Under the pieces are notes generated by a model. It had not been told where the DNA came from and did not search any database. It saw only the letters and a program-made list of their open reading frames with translations. DNA of 64,000 nucleotides from Anagrus nilaparvatae (lineage: Eukaryota; Arthropoda; Insecta; Hymenoptera; Mymaridae): NCBI GenBank assembly GCA_022575985.1, contig JAKSXM010000036.1:744001-808000 (forward strand). Reading direction: 5' to 3'. Shown one piece after another: positions 34,606 to 46,439 of this stretch. Each line of letters starts with the position of its first letter. Within the stretch, counting starts at the first letter, position 1. A program made the translations under genes and the position numbers.

Positions 34606-35650
34606 ACTTAAAATGCTATTTGAATTTGGCCTGCTTCCTACCATTAAAACTTAAGATATTAATTAATAAAAAATAATTTTATAAAAATAATTTTTATTTA
34701 AACATTACATTAATTCTTCTTATTATTTACAAGAATATAAAAAAAACTCTTGTAATTTCAAAGCAGAAGATTGATAACCTCTTCCCCTCTCACCCCATTT
34801 GATATCTCTTAAGTTATACAACCATTAAGAATAAAAATCTTTTTATTTTAATTGCTCCAATAAATAATAAAATATAATAAAATAAAATTTAAAACAATGA
34901 AAAGGATAAAAAAAATCAAAGAAATTAAGTTATCTTTTATAATATATCGTTCCTTTGTAAGTCAAGTCTGATCATACAAAAGCATTAATTACACTAGCAA
35001 TTCAAACACACACGCTAACATTTAATATTTATAAATATATATATTATAACCCTTATATAATTATTTAAAAATTTTTTGTCAAAGAGAACGTTTGAATGTA
35101 CGCAAAATCGCTTGCGGGGGTTCCTGACGGGTGGTGGATAATTCACATTAGGGGGTCTTTAGAAAATCTTAAAGGTTTTATGTAAGTAAAAATTTTAAGA
35201 TTTGCTAGCCCCGTCACGTCCGTTTCTTATGCACATCCGTTACCTCCTCCTGGTGTAACAGATAGCATAATTCTTTAACTCAATTTTATATATGATTATA
35301 GATAGGTATGTATTAAGTATTTACAAATTTATTTAAATATACCTATATATGTTTTGAGATTATCAATTAATATTTATGTATGTTTCTTATGTTTTTATAT
35401 AAATTTATGATTTTTTGAAAATATGGAAAAAGACAATATAGATATTTTTTTAGACAAAAATAAAAATTTTTGAAATTTTTTAAAATCCTCTTTTTCTGAG
35501 TACTGAAAACAACAAGAATTTTTGTAAGAGTATTGGATTATTGGTAAGATAAAGAAGAATTGATCCAAACTTGATAATTATAAAGAAAACAAGATTCTCA
35601 GCATTCTAATATATAACAGTCACTCAAGGATCTTATGGATCAATTTTTTG
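34606..35650. other. AT-rich non-coding DNA upstream of the BEL/Pao fragment
   Basis: No open frame or LTR was seen. A small GC-richer patch is at 35100-35230. Confidence 0.5.
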
Positions 35651-36376
35651 ACCCCCCAAGAAATAATGTGATTTTCATATGTTTCAAATTCATGGTTTCG
35701 CAGATGCTTCTATAAAGGCTATGGCTGCAATTGTTTATTTTAGAACTCTTTGTGATGGTTATTCTATTGTGAATATAGTTATTGCTAAGTCAAAAGTCAC
35801 ACCACTTAAAACTTTATCAGTTTCCAGGTTAGAATTATGTGCTGCTCTTTTATTAAGTACTTTGGTTTCGAGAGTCGTCAAATGTTTCGATTTCAAAAAT
35901 ATTTATGATCTCCGCCTCATTTATGGCAAACGTTCGTTTCTCATAGAGTCGCAGAAATTCAACGCTTACATCCAGATGCTTATTGGCATCATATTGATGG
36001 TCTTTTAAATCCAGCTGATTTAGCCACTCGAGGGATTACAACTCCTGAATTAATTAAAAATTCTTTATGGTGGGTTGGTCCTGATTTTCTTTCAAATAAT
36101 TCTGAACCTTACCTATTAGAAAATGAGCAAATTTCCAATTCCATTTGTTCTGAGCGACGTAAAACTGCTCATTTAGTTAATGCTAGGTTAAACGAGGAAT
36201 GGGATTTAGTTCATAAATATTCTTCTTTATCTAAGCTTACAAAAATCACTGCATGGTGTTTTAGGTTTGTAAATAATTGCAAATCCAGAAAAGTTTAATC
36301 TCCTCAGTTTTTACCAAAATATTTATTCGCATTCGAAGTTAAAAATGCCGAAACATTTTGGGCTAGACAAACTCAA

Positions 36377-37408
36377 ATGCAATACTTTTCCAAAGACTAT
36401 CACCGTTTAATAAATAATAGAGAAATTTCTAATCAAAGTCCTCTCTTTAACTTAAATATTTATTTCGACATACATACTCAATGCATTCATATCAATGGTA
36501 GACTTAAATATGCTGATTTGCACTTTGGCCAAAAATTTCCTATAATACTTCCTTATAAAAGTAGGTTTACTAATCTATTAATAGAAGATCGCCATGAAAA
36601 ATCAAAGCATGGGGGCGTAAAACTTACTCTATCATTCGTTAATTTGTCGTATAAAATCATTCATGGCAAGAGGGCAGTTGGTTTTTTCATTAAAAAATGT
36701 ATTCCATGCATTCGTTTTAGAGCTTCATCAATGACTCAAAAAATGTCTGATTTGCCATTTGCACGCGTTAATCCTTCCCCTCCGTTTTCTCACGTTGGAG
36801 TGGATTACGCTGGACCCATTCTTATGCGCACAGCACCTGGTCGTGGGAATAAATCATATAAAGGTTACATTGCTGTTTTCATCTGCTTTTCCACTAAAGC
36901 CATTCATCTCGAAGCAGTCTCTAGTTACGATACTAAGCATTTTATGCTTGCCTTTAAAAGATTTATCGCCAGACGCGGTCTCTGCAGTGACATCTATTCA
37001 GATTGTGGTACAAACTTCGTTGGTGCAAACAATGAGATAAAACAAATGTTTTCGGAAAACTCTAAATTTTCAAAGGATGTTCTTTGCCAAATAGCTCAAT
37101 ATAATGTTCAATGGCACTTCAATCCTCCAGCAAGTCCTCATTTCGGAGGCTTGTGGGAAGCCGCTGTTAAGTCAACTAAATTTCATATCAAGCGTGTTAT
37201 TGGTGAGAACACTCTTACTTATGAGGAAATGTCTTCTCTTCTAGCGTCAATCGAACTTTGTCTCAATTCGAGGCCATTATGCCCATTAAATGATGACCCT
37301 AATGATATTTATTTTCTAACTCCATCTCATTTTTTAACAGGACGCAGTCTAGTGGCATTGCCTGATCATACAGCAATAATCGAATCCATGCATCTCGAGA
37401 AAAGATAA
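36377..37408 (+). CDS. BEL/Pao integrase (H2C2 and DDE core)
   Basis: This 343-residue frame holds an HHCC-type zinc-binding region (RHEKSKHGG, then KKCIPC, residues about 74-116). The integrase catalytic core follows. VGVDYAGPI carries the first Asp (about residue 141), YSDCGTNFVGA carries the second (about 212), and FGGLWEAAVKS carries the Glu (about 262). All three catalytic residues are therefore present. NSRPLCPL and LTPSHFLTGRSL near the end match the usual BEL/Pao linker to the DUF5641 domain. In a complete element it would insert the cDNA. Here it is only part of a broken pol; the first Met is internal to the polyprotein. It ends at a frameshift before the next domain. Confidence 0.9.
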   Translation: MQYFSKDYHRLINNREISNQSPLFNLNIYFDIHTQCIHINGRLKYADLHFGQKFPIILPYKSRFTNLLIEDRHEKSKHGGVKLTLSFVNLSYKIIHGKRAVGFFIKKCIPCIRFRASSMTQKMSDLPFARVNPSPPFSHVGVDYAGPILMRTAPGRGNKSYKGYIAVFICFSTKAIHLEAVSSYDTKHFMLAFKRFIARRGLCSDIYSDCGTNFVGANNEIKQMFSENSKFSKDVLCQIAQYNVQWHFNPPASPHFGGLWEAAVKSTKFHIKRVIGENTLTYEEMSSLLASIELCLNSRPLCPLNDDPNDIYFLTPSHFLTGRSLVALPDHTAIIESMHLEKR

Positions 37409-37409
37409 A

Positions 37410-37685
37410 ATGCTCAGCCAGATGAGAGATGACTTCTGGACTCGTTGGCATCGTGAATATCTGCAATATATGGGTCAACGTACCAAGTGGAATAAGGAAC
37501 AACCTAACATCGAAGTTGGCAATATGGTTCTAATTAAGTCTGAAAATTCTCCACCTTCACGATGGCCTATAGCCAGAGTCATCGCAATACATCCTGGCAA
37601 AGACAATTTAGTTAGAGTAGCAACTCTCAAAACTGCAAGTACCACTTATTTGAGACCTATTGTAAAATTAATCTTGTTATTTTAG
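37410..37685 (+). CDS. BEL/Pao pol C-terminal domain (DUF5641-like)
   Basis: The frame contains MRDDFWTRWHREYLQ, then GNMVLIKSE, then PPSRWPIARVIAIHPGKD and VRVATLKT. This is the conserved order of the domain that closes BEL/Pao polyproteins. It is shifted by one frame from the integrase, with which it overlaps around RKDKMLSQ. It is followed within about 70 bp by a purine-rich tract and the probable 3' LTR. Confidence 0.9.
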   Translation: MLSQMRDDFWTRWHREYLQYMGQRTKWNKEQPNIEVGNMVLIKSENSPPSRWPIARVIAIHPGKDNLVRVATLKTASTTYLRPIVKLILLF

Positions 37686-37756
37686 AAAAATTTTGTTGTA
37701 AACTAAAATTGTATTTAAAATCTTAGTTTCGTTTTTACAAACGAAAGCGGGCGGTA

Positions 37757-38440
37757 TGTTTAATCTAAAGTAAATTTAAAATTGTGATTTTTGCCACGTT
37801 TTCGTTTTCTTATTTTGTTGCTCGTATTTATTTATTATTTTGAATATATGTTTTAAAATAATAATAATTCAATATTTATCATTTATATTAATTAATTAAT
37901 TGCGTAAATAATTTAAATTATATAGCTTCATTTTAAACCTTTTTGAATTATTGTAAATATATGTGTGTATGTTATGCGTAGACATTTTTTATCGGTATTT
38001 TTTGACGTTATTAAAAGGAAAATCAATTCATATTTTATAATTAATCAATTTAAGTGATCTTAGAGAATTTTATTTCTATTTCTATTTTTGTTTTGGTTAA
38101 TCTAATTAAATTATATTTTTTCAAATTCCAAAAAGTCATGCGTTTTTCTCGTCGTTCGTTTCTTAAATTTTGTATATAATTGTGTGTGTGAGAAAAAGAG
38201 ATCTTTTTTGAATAAACTGTGCACAGTGAAATAATAATTTAAAAAAAGGTGCTAATTACTTATTATTATCCTATAATCATAACCTCATATCCATAAAAAT
38301 CAATAAACATAAATTAAAAACAATATCTTAATTATAAAAAAACGAGAGAAAATCAAGCGAGTTTTTTCTTGTGTTCAAGAATCTACTTCTTCTTTTCTTT
38401 TCTATTTTTCCTAATTCAACAATATGCATTATAAGTAGTG
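37757..38440 (+). repeat. Probable 3' LTR of the BEL/Pao element
   Basis: A purine-rich tract (ACGAAAGCGGGCGGTA) directly precedes TGTTTAATCT at 37757, the normal arrangement of a polypurine tract and LTR start. AATAAACTG at about 38211 is a possible polyadenylation signal. The right boundary is not fixed; no 5' LTR is in the window to compare. Confidence 0.55.
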
Positions 38441-39360
38441 CATATCATTCCCGCCGTACTCAAAACCTGATGAACTTAAATTTAAAGAAAACATTTTTTT
38501 ATTAATTGACTAATAATGGATCATAAATTTATTTGATAATCAAGTATTCAAGTAATTTTTAATAAAATTAAAATAAACAAGAAAATAATCAATAATTATT
38601 GTTATTCAAAAAATTGTTATTAAATAAAACAGAAAATTGATTACGTACTTTATTATTAGGTCCTGTATTAGACTCATTATGAAAAAACAAATGACTATAA
38701 TCTGCTGGTAATATATCTAAGAAACCTATAATGTCATCATTTATCTTTTTAAGTAAAGATCGGGTCTACGATAAGAAGACATTTTAATGGTTTAACCATG
38801 TATGAATTAAAGAAAACAAAGAAGAAGCATCAATTAAGAATTTTTTTTTTTTATTTGTAGAGGACAAAGTTTACAATGCTTACTAGTAAATATATATAAA
38901 GTTTTAAAAAAATTTTGATGATCAAAAAAGAGTTAATTTGAGAAAAAAAATTTTAATTTAAATTTAATTAAATAATTGCTAAAAAGTAAATGTGCAGTTG
39001 GAGAAAACAAATAAAAGTTATGAGTGATATCGATAAAAAAAAGCAAAACATACCTGGTTGATTTGCTTCAAATTTCAAGTATTGACTTAAAAATTCAAGC
39101 AAAATACAAGCCTGCTTGAATTTTCAATAAAAGCAGCCTTACCGTATATACTAATTAACCCATAAGTTCACTAAAAAATGATTTTTTTAGGTACTTACTC
39201 ACATAACTTGTGCCTGAGTTTAATATTTTTTAATATTTAAAATGTTTCTATACATATGGGTGCTTTTTATATTACAGGAACGGTTTACAAAGTGCCCCCT
39301 CCCACCTATATCTGAAACAAAAGCTCTTTTGCACTTTTTTTTCTTTTTAAAAGTTGATAA
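38441..39360. other. AT-rich non-coding DNA with a short repeat-family end
   Basis: AAAGCAGCCTTACCGTATATAC at 39133 is a reverse-orientation match to GGTAGAGCTGCTTTGGTT at 52392 and GGTAAGACTGCTTTAGTT at 50610. These are ends of one dispersed short element. Nothing else is recognised. Confidence 0.45.
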
Positions 39361-39369
39361 ATAATATTT

Positions 39370-39550
39370 TCTGGTCTGCGGAAGCAACGGACGCAGAAAA
39401 ATTTTATTCGGCCTTTATCCACAAAGAAAAGTAAAGCATGCCCCAATTCGAAGTTTACCATCCTTGGCTTCGCCTCGGAAGATAATTTACATGTGATTTA
39501 GGCCATTCTTTACTTTTCTGCACGCGAGCCGTAAATATACTATTTTTTAA
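39370..39550. repeat. Dispersed hairpin repeat, copy 1
   Basis: From GCATGCCCCAATTCGAAGTTTACCATCC through CTTCGCCTCGGAAGATAATTT to TTTACTTTTCTGCACGCGAGCC, this matches 46150-46250 closely. The outer CCCCAAxTCG and GATTTxGGCC boxes are inverted, so the unit forms a hairpin. Confidence 0.7.
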
Positions 39551-40255
39551 AGTCACAACCTACTGCACATATTTAACTAAGGTTAAAAAAAAATTTGTGG
39601 GGCATATGTGTTAAAAATGTCGCGACCGTCCACTGTCCTTTTGCAATATGTCAAAATTTCGATATTAATATTTTGCTTAAAATTTGAACTTAAATTTTTC
39701 TGTAGGTTGCATATGACGTATTTAGGTCCCAAAAATATAATTTTTTCCTCAAGATAAATTTTCTTGCAGTCCTCTTATCTTATCGTCTCATATAAGTCTG
39801 TCCCTCGATATTAGTTTTTTATGCTTCCCACATTTTACATTCGTTTCTTGGTACGATTTTTGTATTTAAGAATTAGTTTGCCAATGATGTTGCAATAATA
39901 ATTTCTGGTTTGAAAGTTAACACATCAGTTACACCAATTATTGGAATGAGCATAAGAAATCAAACAATCAATGAATTAATTATATAATAGGTTTTGATCA
40001 ATTTAATGTAGATGTTAGAGCAAGACTTAATTTTGGACCATTATTTGTTTCTTATTTTTGCTACAAATCTGATAATCGGTAAATAATTCAATTTGTATAC
40101 AATTCTTCTAATTTTTCAGAAAAATTTAATAACTTGGCCACAAAAACCGTTTCAAGCAAATCACATAGATGAAATTATCCCTGGTTGCCAAGGCACAGTT
40201 AAATTAACAGAAAATAAGAATAGAATAGTTTTACCGATCAACTAATATCAGCAGT
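39551..40255. other. Non-coding DNA
   Basis: No recognisable gene or repeat was found. Confidence 0.5.
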
Positions 40256-40257
40256 AA

Positions 40258-40830
40258 CTAGCCAACTCAAGGTTATCTCTGCCATCCTGCTGGACATGTT
40301 CAATGCATGCTTAATCTCGGAAATATAACCAAAAAAATGGAAGCTTTTTCGCCTGGCACTCATACCCAAGGGCAAGGGGGTGCCGGGACCTTCATCACCT
40401 TACAGACCATTGTGTACCTCAATACCAGAAGCAAGGTGGTGGAGAGCTTGCTGCGAGAACCATTTATAAAAGGAAATATCATTCCACCTTCGACGCCATC
40501 GAGCGTATTGTTAGTGTATTCCAGAGCACAAGGAGAGTTCAACCCACTAAAATGACTAAACTTAATGTGAGTGACCTTGAATATTATAAAAGTATTCAAT
40601 TCCGCAGGCTGATTTTCGAGGTCCAACGATATCTCAGTAATACTATAAGAGATTAAATCAGGAACAGAAGACTGCTCTACGTATGCTGGATGTTTGGAGA
40701 CAAAATGAATTGGGTGCTGAGATCTATAAAAACTTCGATGAAGGAGAGAACCTTCATGGTACCTGCACTGGCAAACTTGCCGTTGATCTGAGCGTCAAGT
40801 ATAGTAGGTTAGACTCCCGGTACTAAAAAC
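40258..40830 (+). pseudogene. R1-like LINE reverse transcriptase fragment
   Basis: Plus-strand frames give LLDMFNACLISE, then WKLFRLALIPKGKGVPG, then SSPYRPLC and, in a shifted frame, LNTRSKVVESLL. HSTFDAIERIV follows near 40490. This succession (FNACL, a basic PKG box, S/YRP-CLL, a K-x-x-E helix, then a G/S-T-x-DAI box) is that of fingers motifs 0-2 of R1/R2-type non-LTR RTs. At least two frameshifts and several stops are present. The rest (palm YADD, thumb, C-terminus) was not found. The tail to 40830 gives uncharacterised coding-like sequence. Confidence 0.75.
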
Positions 40831-43800
40831 AGTCAGAGTCCCTGTTTTGGGGCGTTAGACGCCTAGTTTTTGAGGGTTAAAAGCCTGGTTAAAAGTCGTT
40901 TAGATAAAATATTAAATTAAAATTTATTTCTAAGTTAGTATGATTTAATAATGGCCACTAATAAGTAATTATTTTTTTAATGGAACGATGTTAAGTTATA
41001 AATCATGTTCTTTACGTTTGATATCATTTGCTTGTCATATTATACGTCATGTGATAATTTATAAATTTAAAAATATGTATTTTTATAAATATCATAAAAA
41101 AGAACGATCGTTTCTAAAATTTTCCATAAGAAATTTCATTAAATAAATGACGTAACGTTCTTCTTTTTCTTTTAATAATAAAAATAATAATTTCTTGAAA
41201 TAGCCTTAAAATTTTATCAAAATTAAATATTAATAAAATTTATTTATAAAATCCAAATCAGAATATTTTGCAATTGTTAACTCTGAATTTAAAAATATTG
41301 ATCAAGAATATAAAACTAAGATAAGAAAATATGTTACGCTTATTATTCTTTAAAAAAACTTTAGGAACGTAAGAAGTAATTGGAAAATAGACTAATAAAT
41401 AGCTGTTACACAACGTCTATAGAGTTGAAATTTATTAGAATTAAGAGTTATTTCAGTTTACTGGTTTTTGCCTACTGTGATATCACCACGGATGTTATTT
41501 AAGAGCTAAAATTTTTTATAAGAAATTTTTATGCGTTCTGCAGTAAAATACACTAAAATATGGAACCTGAAAAAATCTGGGAAAATATCTTTCAAACAAT
41601 TTTTCAAAAAACTGCCTAATTATGAATAAGCAAAAATTTTATAATTTATATGAAAATAATTATTACTATCAAAACTTTTTAAAAAATTTCTGCAGATTAT
41701 TCTTAAATAATAAAATTTAGTTTTCCCATATAAAAATTTTAGTTATTATTCCTTTTTTTTTGTTAGGATAACTTGCTTATCAAATATTTATCTACTGACA
41801 TTCATTGTGGGTTTCATACCCAGATCCGTGTGAAATTTTTAAAAGGTTCTTTGAAGGCCGGATATGTTTATTTTCATGTTCATTTATATATATTAGACTT
41901 AGCGTCATTATAAAAAGTTGTTAAAATTTTTTTTTAGTAAGAAGGCAAGAGAAAATATTTTTCAAAGTTGCTCAATTCTCAATTAGCAAAGAAATTTTCA
42001 ACAATGGTCACTTTCGCGAAAAAAAATACTTTTCTTAATCACTTCCAGATACAGCTACCAAATCGGTAAATAATCATGCTGTAAATTTTTATCCCGATTA
42101 AAAAAAAGTATTATTTTCATGTGCTTGGTGACAGTACTTATTAGCGATTATATAATGAGCTTTAATTTTTTTGCTAGTTTATAGTTACTATTTTCATTCG
42201 TTGTCAGATATTTTAAAGTCAAAACAGTGTTTTAAACTACCAGGCTACTATATATACATAACAAAAGTTATATAAAAACTAACACAATCGTAAAAAAAGA
42301 TTTTTTTATACTACACGTAACTCAAAGCTCATAAGTGCAGAACATTGAAACCAACAACAAGGTAAAAAAAAAGTCTACCCCGTTAACATTCCAAGGAATA
42401 TATTATATATATTTTTATATAGAAAATTATACGCACATTTTTATGTAATACACTTAAAACTGTAAGAATTTTGTAGACACGACCAAAAAAAATAATATTT
42501 TTAACTCTTAGGCAGGAGCATCCGGTAATATTTGAGGTTTTTATTTTATTTTATTTTGCTTTTTGGGTTTTATTTTAATTCTATGGGTTTTATACGTTCT
42601 TTTTCTTCAAAAAAATCAAAATTACCAAAGGCTATCACCGGAAAAAAATAGCGCTTTGACCCCCGCAACCAAACCTAGCCAAAACCTAGCCTTAGTAATA
42701 GCATCCAAAAAGTTGGCAAAAAACTCATTGATTACCGATAGTATTAGACCTCTAGGCCACGTCAGGCTCCCAATAACCTAAATAAACCCCAAAAAAATGG
42801 ATTTTTAGGCTTTAACTAATTTTACCTACTCGGGAATAGATAATACTCTGGAGATCGATTGGAAAACTTAAAATATCATCACTTTTTAATATTCTTTAAT
42901 TTTTTAGAAAATTTTTTGAAGGGGGGGGGGGGCTTCAGATCCTCCTTTTTCTAATACCTTTTGATTCAAAATATACAGTATACCGCCGTTTACCAACGCT
43001 TCTTTGATTGCCATAAAATTTTTATTTTAAACGCAGTTTGTTATTGTGAAAAAACGTGAATTCATTAAATTATTAAACTGATTTTTACCAAAAGTCCCAT
43101 GCCACTGTTTATTCTCGATTTATTTACATTTTGCTTTTTAAATATATAAGACACGATCGGGACTGCAGAATAATGGCTTCTTAAAAAAAAAAAAAAAAAA
43201 CTATGCTTTTAAATTTTTGCACAATAATAAACTGTTTCAAATAAAAAATTTGTGGCAGTTAACAAAGTGTACGTGAACAGCGGTTGAAGATTTAGGGTTT
43301 AGGTATTAGAAAATTGTATCCCTTTCAAAGATTGTTTAAAAAATTAAAAAATATAATTAATATATTGATAACGGTTATATATTATATAATTATAATCATG
43401 AGAGCTGTGAAATCAGAATTTTGTGAACAGAAATGTGTTTATTTAATAAAAAGTGCAAATAGTTTAAATGGTATTATTATCAAACAAATTGTGAAACTAG
43501 AAAAAATAACTAAATTTTTAATCTCCCAGATCCAAATTTTTTAGTTTTTTTTTCGTTTCTAAAATTTTTTAGAAACTACCGAACCGGACTAAACCTAATG
43601 ATCATGTCTTCAAATCGGTTCCAAAGTATTTTTCTCTGTAAGTAATACTAAAAATAAGCCCCAGTGTCATTTTTTAGCTCATAAGGTTCAGTTCTCGATT
43701 TTTGGTGTCTATTTTCATTTTTTGGCCATTTTTTAAAAAGGAGCGAAAAAAGAGAGACTCACATTACCGTCAAAATTTATTTCCTCTTAGATCCGGATAG

Positions 43801-44735
43801 GAAATTTCACGTAGAATACAATTCTAGGGTCAAATATTTTTTTGAGCTGCGCATAGCAAGAAATGAATAAAATACGTTGTTTTTCTAAGAAAAATAACTA
43901 AATGAATAAATTTTTTGAAATTATAGTGATGTAAGAGATACTTGTTATATAAGAGAAACTTTTGTAAACAAAAATTTTTAGAAGATTAAAAATGTAATGC
44001 TCTTGTAAAAGAAAAAAAATAAATTATGAGAGAAAAAAAAACTAATTAAGAAAAGATTACGAATTTTGAATAAAACGCTTTGAAAAAATTAAAAAATATG
44101 GATGTGTTTTTTATTTTTAGGATTTTAGATTTCTTGGTTTCGTAAGGCAACAAATCAAGCAAGGACGAAAAATTGCAGATTTTCATTTCCTTTTTCTATA
44201 TTTACGACTTTAGTCTTTCTATTTTGGCAAATCTCATTAGATTGAATATAATTAAATTGTAAGAAGAATCATTTTTGTATACAATGCTGTGAACAAATAA
44301 TATACGATCCGTATCAAGTTTTTTGCATATGGGAATCCAAGTAAAAAAAGCTTATTCCAGTTACGTAAACTTCATAAATACTACCCCATTTAATTAATTA
44401 ATTATTTCAAATTATCATTTAATGATAAATAAAATTAATGGATTACTAGCTTTCTTTTTTACTGACGAATCAGTCACTTGTTTAAAATGATAAAAAAAAT
44501 TTATTTATATAAATTATCTTAGTTTGATAAAATATTATTTTCGAAATATCGTTTATTTCAAAGAAGATTCTAGAACAAAAATTTTCCATTCGTTCTTGAT
44601 AAATTAATTTTTTTTATGTTAATAATTAATGATTATAAATTGATAATTTAAATTAGAAAAAAATCGGATTCAATTGATATCAACAAAATTAAATTTTTAT
44701 TTAAATTAATGTTTTAAAATAAGTCAAATTATAAT
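40831..44735. other. AT-rich non-coding DNA
   Basis: No gene is supported. The short frames at 42563-42781 and 43314-43544 have no motif. A long A run is at 43183-43200 and a G run at 42922-42932. A patch at 43570-43760 has phrases resembling the internal part of the 48.7-kb foldback family, but I could not confirm this. Confidence 0.5.
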
Positions 44736-44737
44736 TC

Positions 44738-45770
44738 TTCACTGTAAAAAATAACTTCCTTAGATTAACAAAAAAGTGAAATACCCAATAAGCTTGGAAA
44801 TTTCACTTGATAGCACTCTCTCGTGGAAATCCCAACTTCAGCAGGATATTACATCACAAGCACTACGACCACGGTTAGTCCAATCTTCAGTACTTCCCCA
44901 TCTTGAATACTGTAATGTGGTTTATTCTTATAACTTAGAAATATTACTTCAGAACAATGCTTGCAGCACCAGAGACTAGCTACCTCTGGAATTCGTTATA
45001 TTTTTGGTGTAAGAAGAAGTGATCACATTACGTCTTATAGAAGGCGACTACGCTGTATGAACCCCCTTTTCTTTTACCTCTTTTCAAAAGAGATAAATCT
45101 GACAAACCTACTCGTGGTCCTCATAAGGATTTAAATCCTGAAACAGTAACCACTGACTGGGGTCTACATTGTTATCACATTAAGTATTCTAAATTTTGTA
45201 ATAATATTTCCCCATGCATACGTGACCTTCCGTCTTATTCGTGTTATAAAAAGGCAAAAGAGGGCACTTATATAAATCAGATGTTATATAGCTGATGATC
45301 ATTAGCAGGTTAAAGAATAGACCTGATGCTTGATTGATTGACAATTCTATTGAAATATTGATAAATTGAGTAATTGCTGTTATTATTTATTTAAACCAAT
45401 TTTTTATAATATATTGTAAATTTAATTAATTTGTTTCCTTATCTTATTTTATTGTATATTTGTGTATAAATGTGATTTAATTTTAAATTTAAATTATTCT
45501 ATTTATTAAATATTTATGTATATTTTATATTAACAAATGTTAAATAAGTGTAATATATTTTTGTGATTGCAAAATAAAGAGCCATAATAATAATAATAAT
45601 TATAATAATAATAAAAATTAGAAAAAATTTGTAAATTCACAACTTTTCGTAACAGAAAATTTGTATGTATTTTCTGTAAATTTTCAAAAAAAATTGTAAA
45701 TTATTAATTTTTCTTGCGAATTCACAAAAAATATTTATTGATTATAGCTTTATTTTTTTCATTTAAACTG
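44738..45770. mobile_element. CACTGTAAAAA TIR element, split by LINE D
   Basis: CACTGTAAAAAATAACTTCC and TTAGATTAACAAAAAA at 44740-44775 match the left end of the element at 62084. The AT-rich body with repeated TTTGTAAATTCAC/TTTCG phrases resumes at about 45616. In between lies LINE D. The right terminus is decayed, and I cannot place it exactly. Confidence 0.6.
44776..45612 (+). pseudogene. LINE D, C-terminal fragment and 3' tail
   Basis: The reading SLDSTLSWKSQLQ, ALRPRLVQSSVLPHLEYCNVVY and, later, RDLPSYSCYKKAKEGTY is the C-terminal end of a Jockey/CR1-like ORF2 (compare LDNKLTWESH and TPHLDY in LINE A). An internal deletion of some tens of residues lies between QDI and TSQAL. The 3' end has AATAAAGAGCC followed by (ATA)n to about 45612, a typical LINE tail. 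It is strongly 5'-truncated and was inserted in a TIR element. Confidence 0.8.
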
Positions 45771-46029
45771 ATTTTTGGTTGGTGAGAACTTTTTCCGATT
45801 TTTTTTTTCCAAAATTTAAAAAAAAAAATTGTTTTTAATTCCACGGTGATCAAAAATATTTTCTCCAAAACGCAGAGATTTCAAATTTTTTTCCAAAAAA
45901 TTTCCAAAAATTAAAAATTACTTTTAAAAAAAAATTTTTGAATTAAGCTGTATCTTACTTCATGCTCGTTTTCTATTGTTATAAAAAAATGTATTCTAAC
46001 CTATTATTTAATCAAAATTTGCAGTATCA

Positions 46030-46270
46030 ATCATTTTTTTTCTGGACAGTAGCCGCGAAAGTGCGATTTCCTGGCCACCATGCGGCCGAGGAAATCGCAA
46101 TTTCTCGCTACAGCCACAAAATAATTGTATACGGCCCTTGTCTATAAATAACGAATGCCCCAAATCGCAGTTTACCATCCTCGGCTTCACTTCGGAAGAT
46201 AATTTCCGTATGATTTGGGCCATTCTTTACTTTTCTGGACACGAGCCATAAATATACTATTTATTTATAT
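46030..46270. repeat. Dispersed hairpin repeat, copy 2
   Basis: A perfect stem TGCGATTTCCTxGGCC/GGCCGAGGAAATCGCA lies at 46062-46099. A second hairpin, from CCCCAAATCG at 46159 to GATTTGGGCC at 46213, matches copy 1 at 39440-39515. TTTTTCTGGACAGTAGCC and TTACTTTTCTGGACACGAGCC are similar direct blocks at its two ends. Confidence 0.7.
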
Positions 46271-46439
46271 GGTTAATGAATTTTATTCATAAGTTTTTTT
46301 TTTTTTAATTTAAAGTTTAAAGTTTAAAGTTTATTAAATTATAATAATTGGAAATAAATTAAAATAAATTTAAAGAAATTTTAAATTAAAATTTAAATAA
46401 TTAACTTAACTTTGATATGACAGAAATAATTCAAACTTT

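Larger units (their letters stand above)
35655..37685 (+). pseudogene. pol: BEL/Pao retrotransposon pol, 3' half (RNase H to C-terminus)
   Basis: The order of pieces is diagnostic of BEL/Pao. An RNase H start reads HGFADAS...VTPLKTLSVSRLELCAALLLS (35679-35870). After an internal deletion and frameshift near 35920, the frame reads WQTFVSHRVAEIQ, then LLNPADLATRG and LWWVGPDF (35927-36090). The integrase follows at 36377-37408 and the C-terminal domain at 37410-37685. The frame from 35930 is open to the integrase, apart from one stop at 36296. Peptidase, RT and gag are absent, so this is 5'-truncated. Strong coding composition suggests fairly recent decay. Confidence 0.9.

Noticed and set aside
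36759..37040. Second frame inside the integrase region
   Set aside because: It is out of frame with the integrase and a clear shadow.
40360..40626. Minus-strand 88-residue frame
   Set aside because: It is a shadow of the plus-strand R1-like RT fragment, where the recognisable motifs lie.
43314..43544. 76-residue plus-strand frame
   Set aside because: Its composition is typical of AT-rich DNA, with no family resemblance.
46008..46223. Minus-strand frame of 71 residues
   Set aside because: It is generated by the hairpin repeat also found at 39.4 kb.
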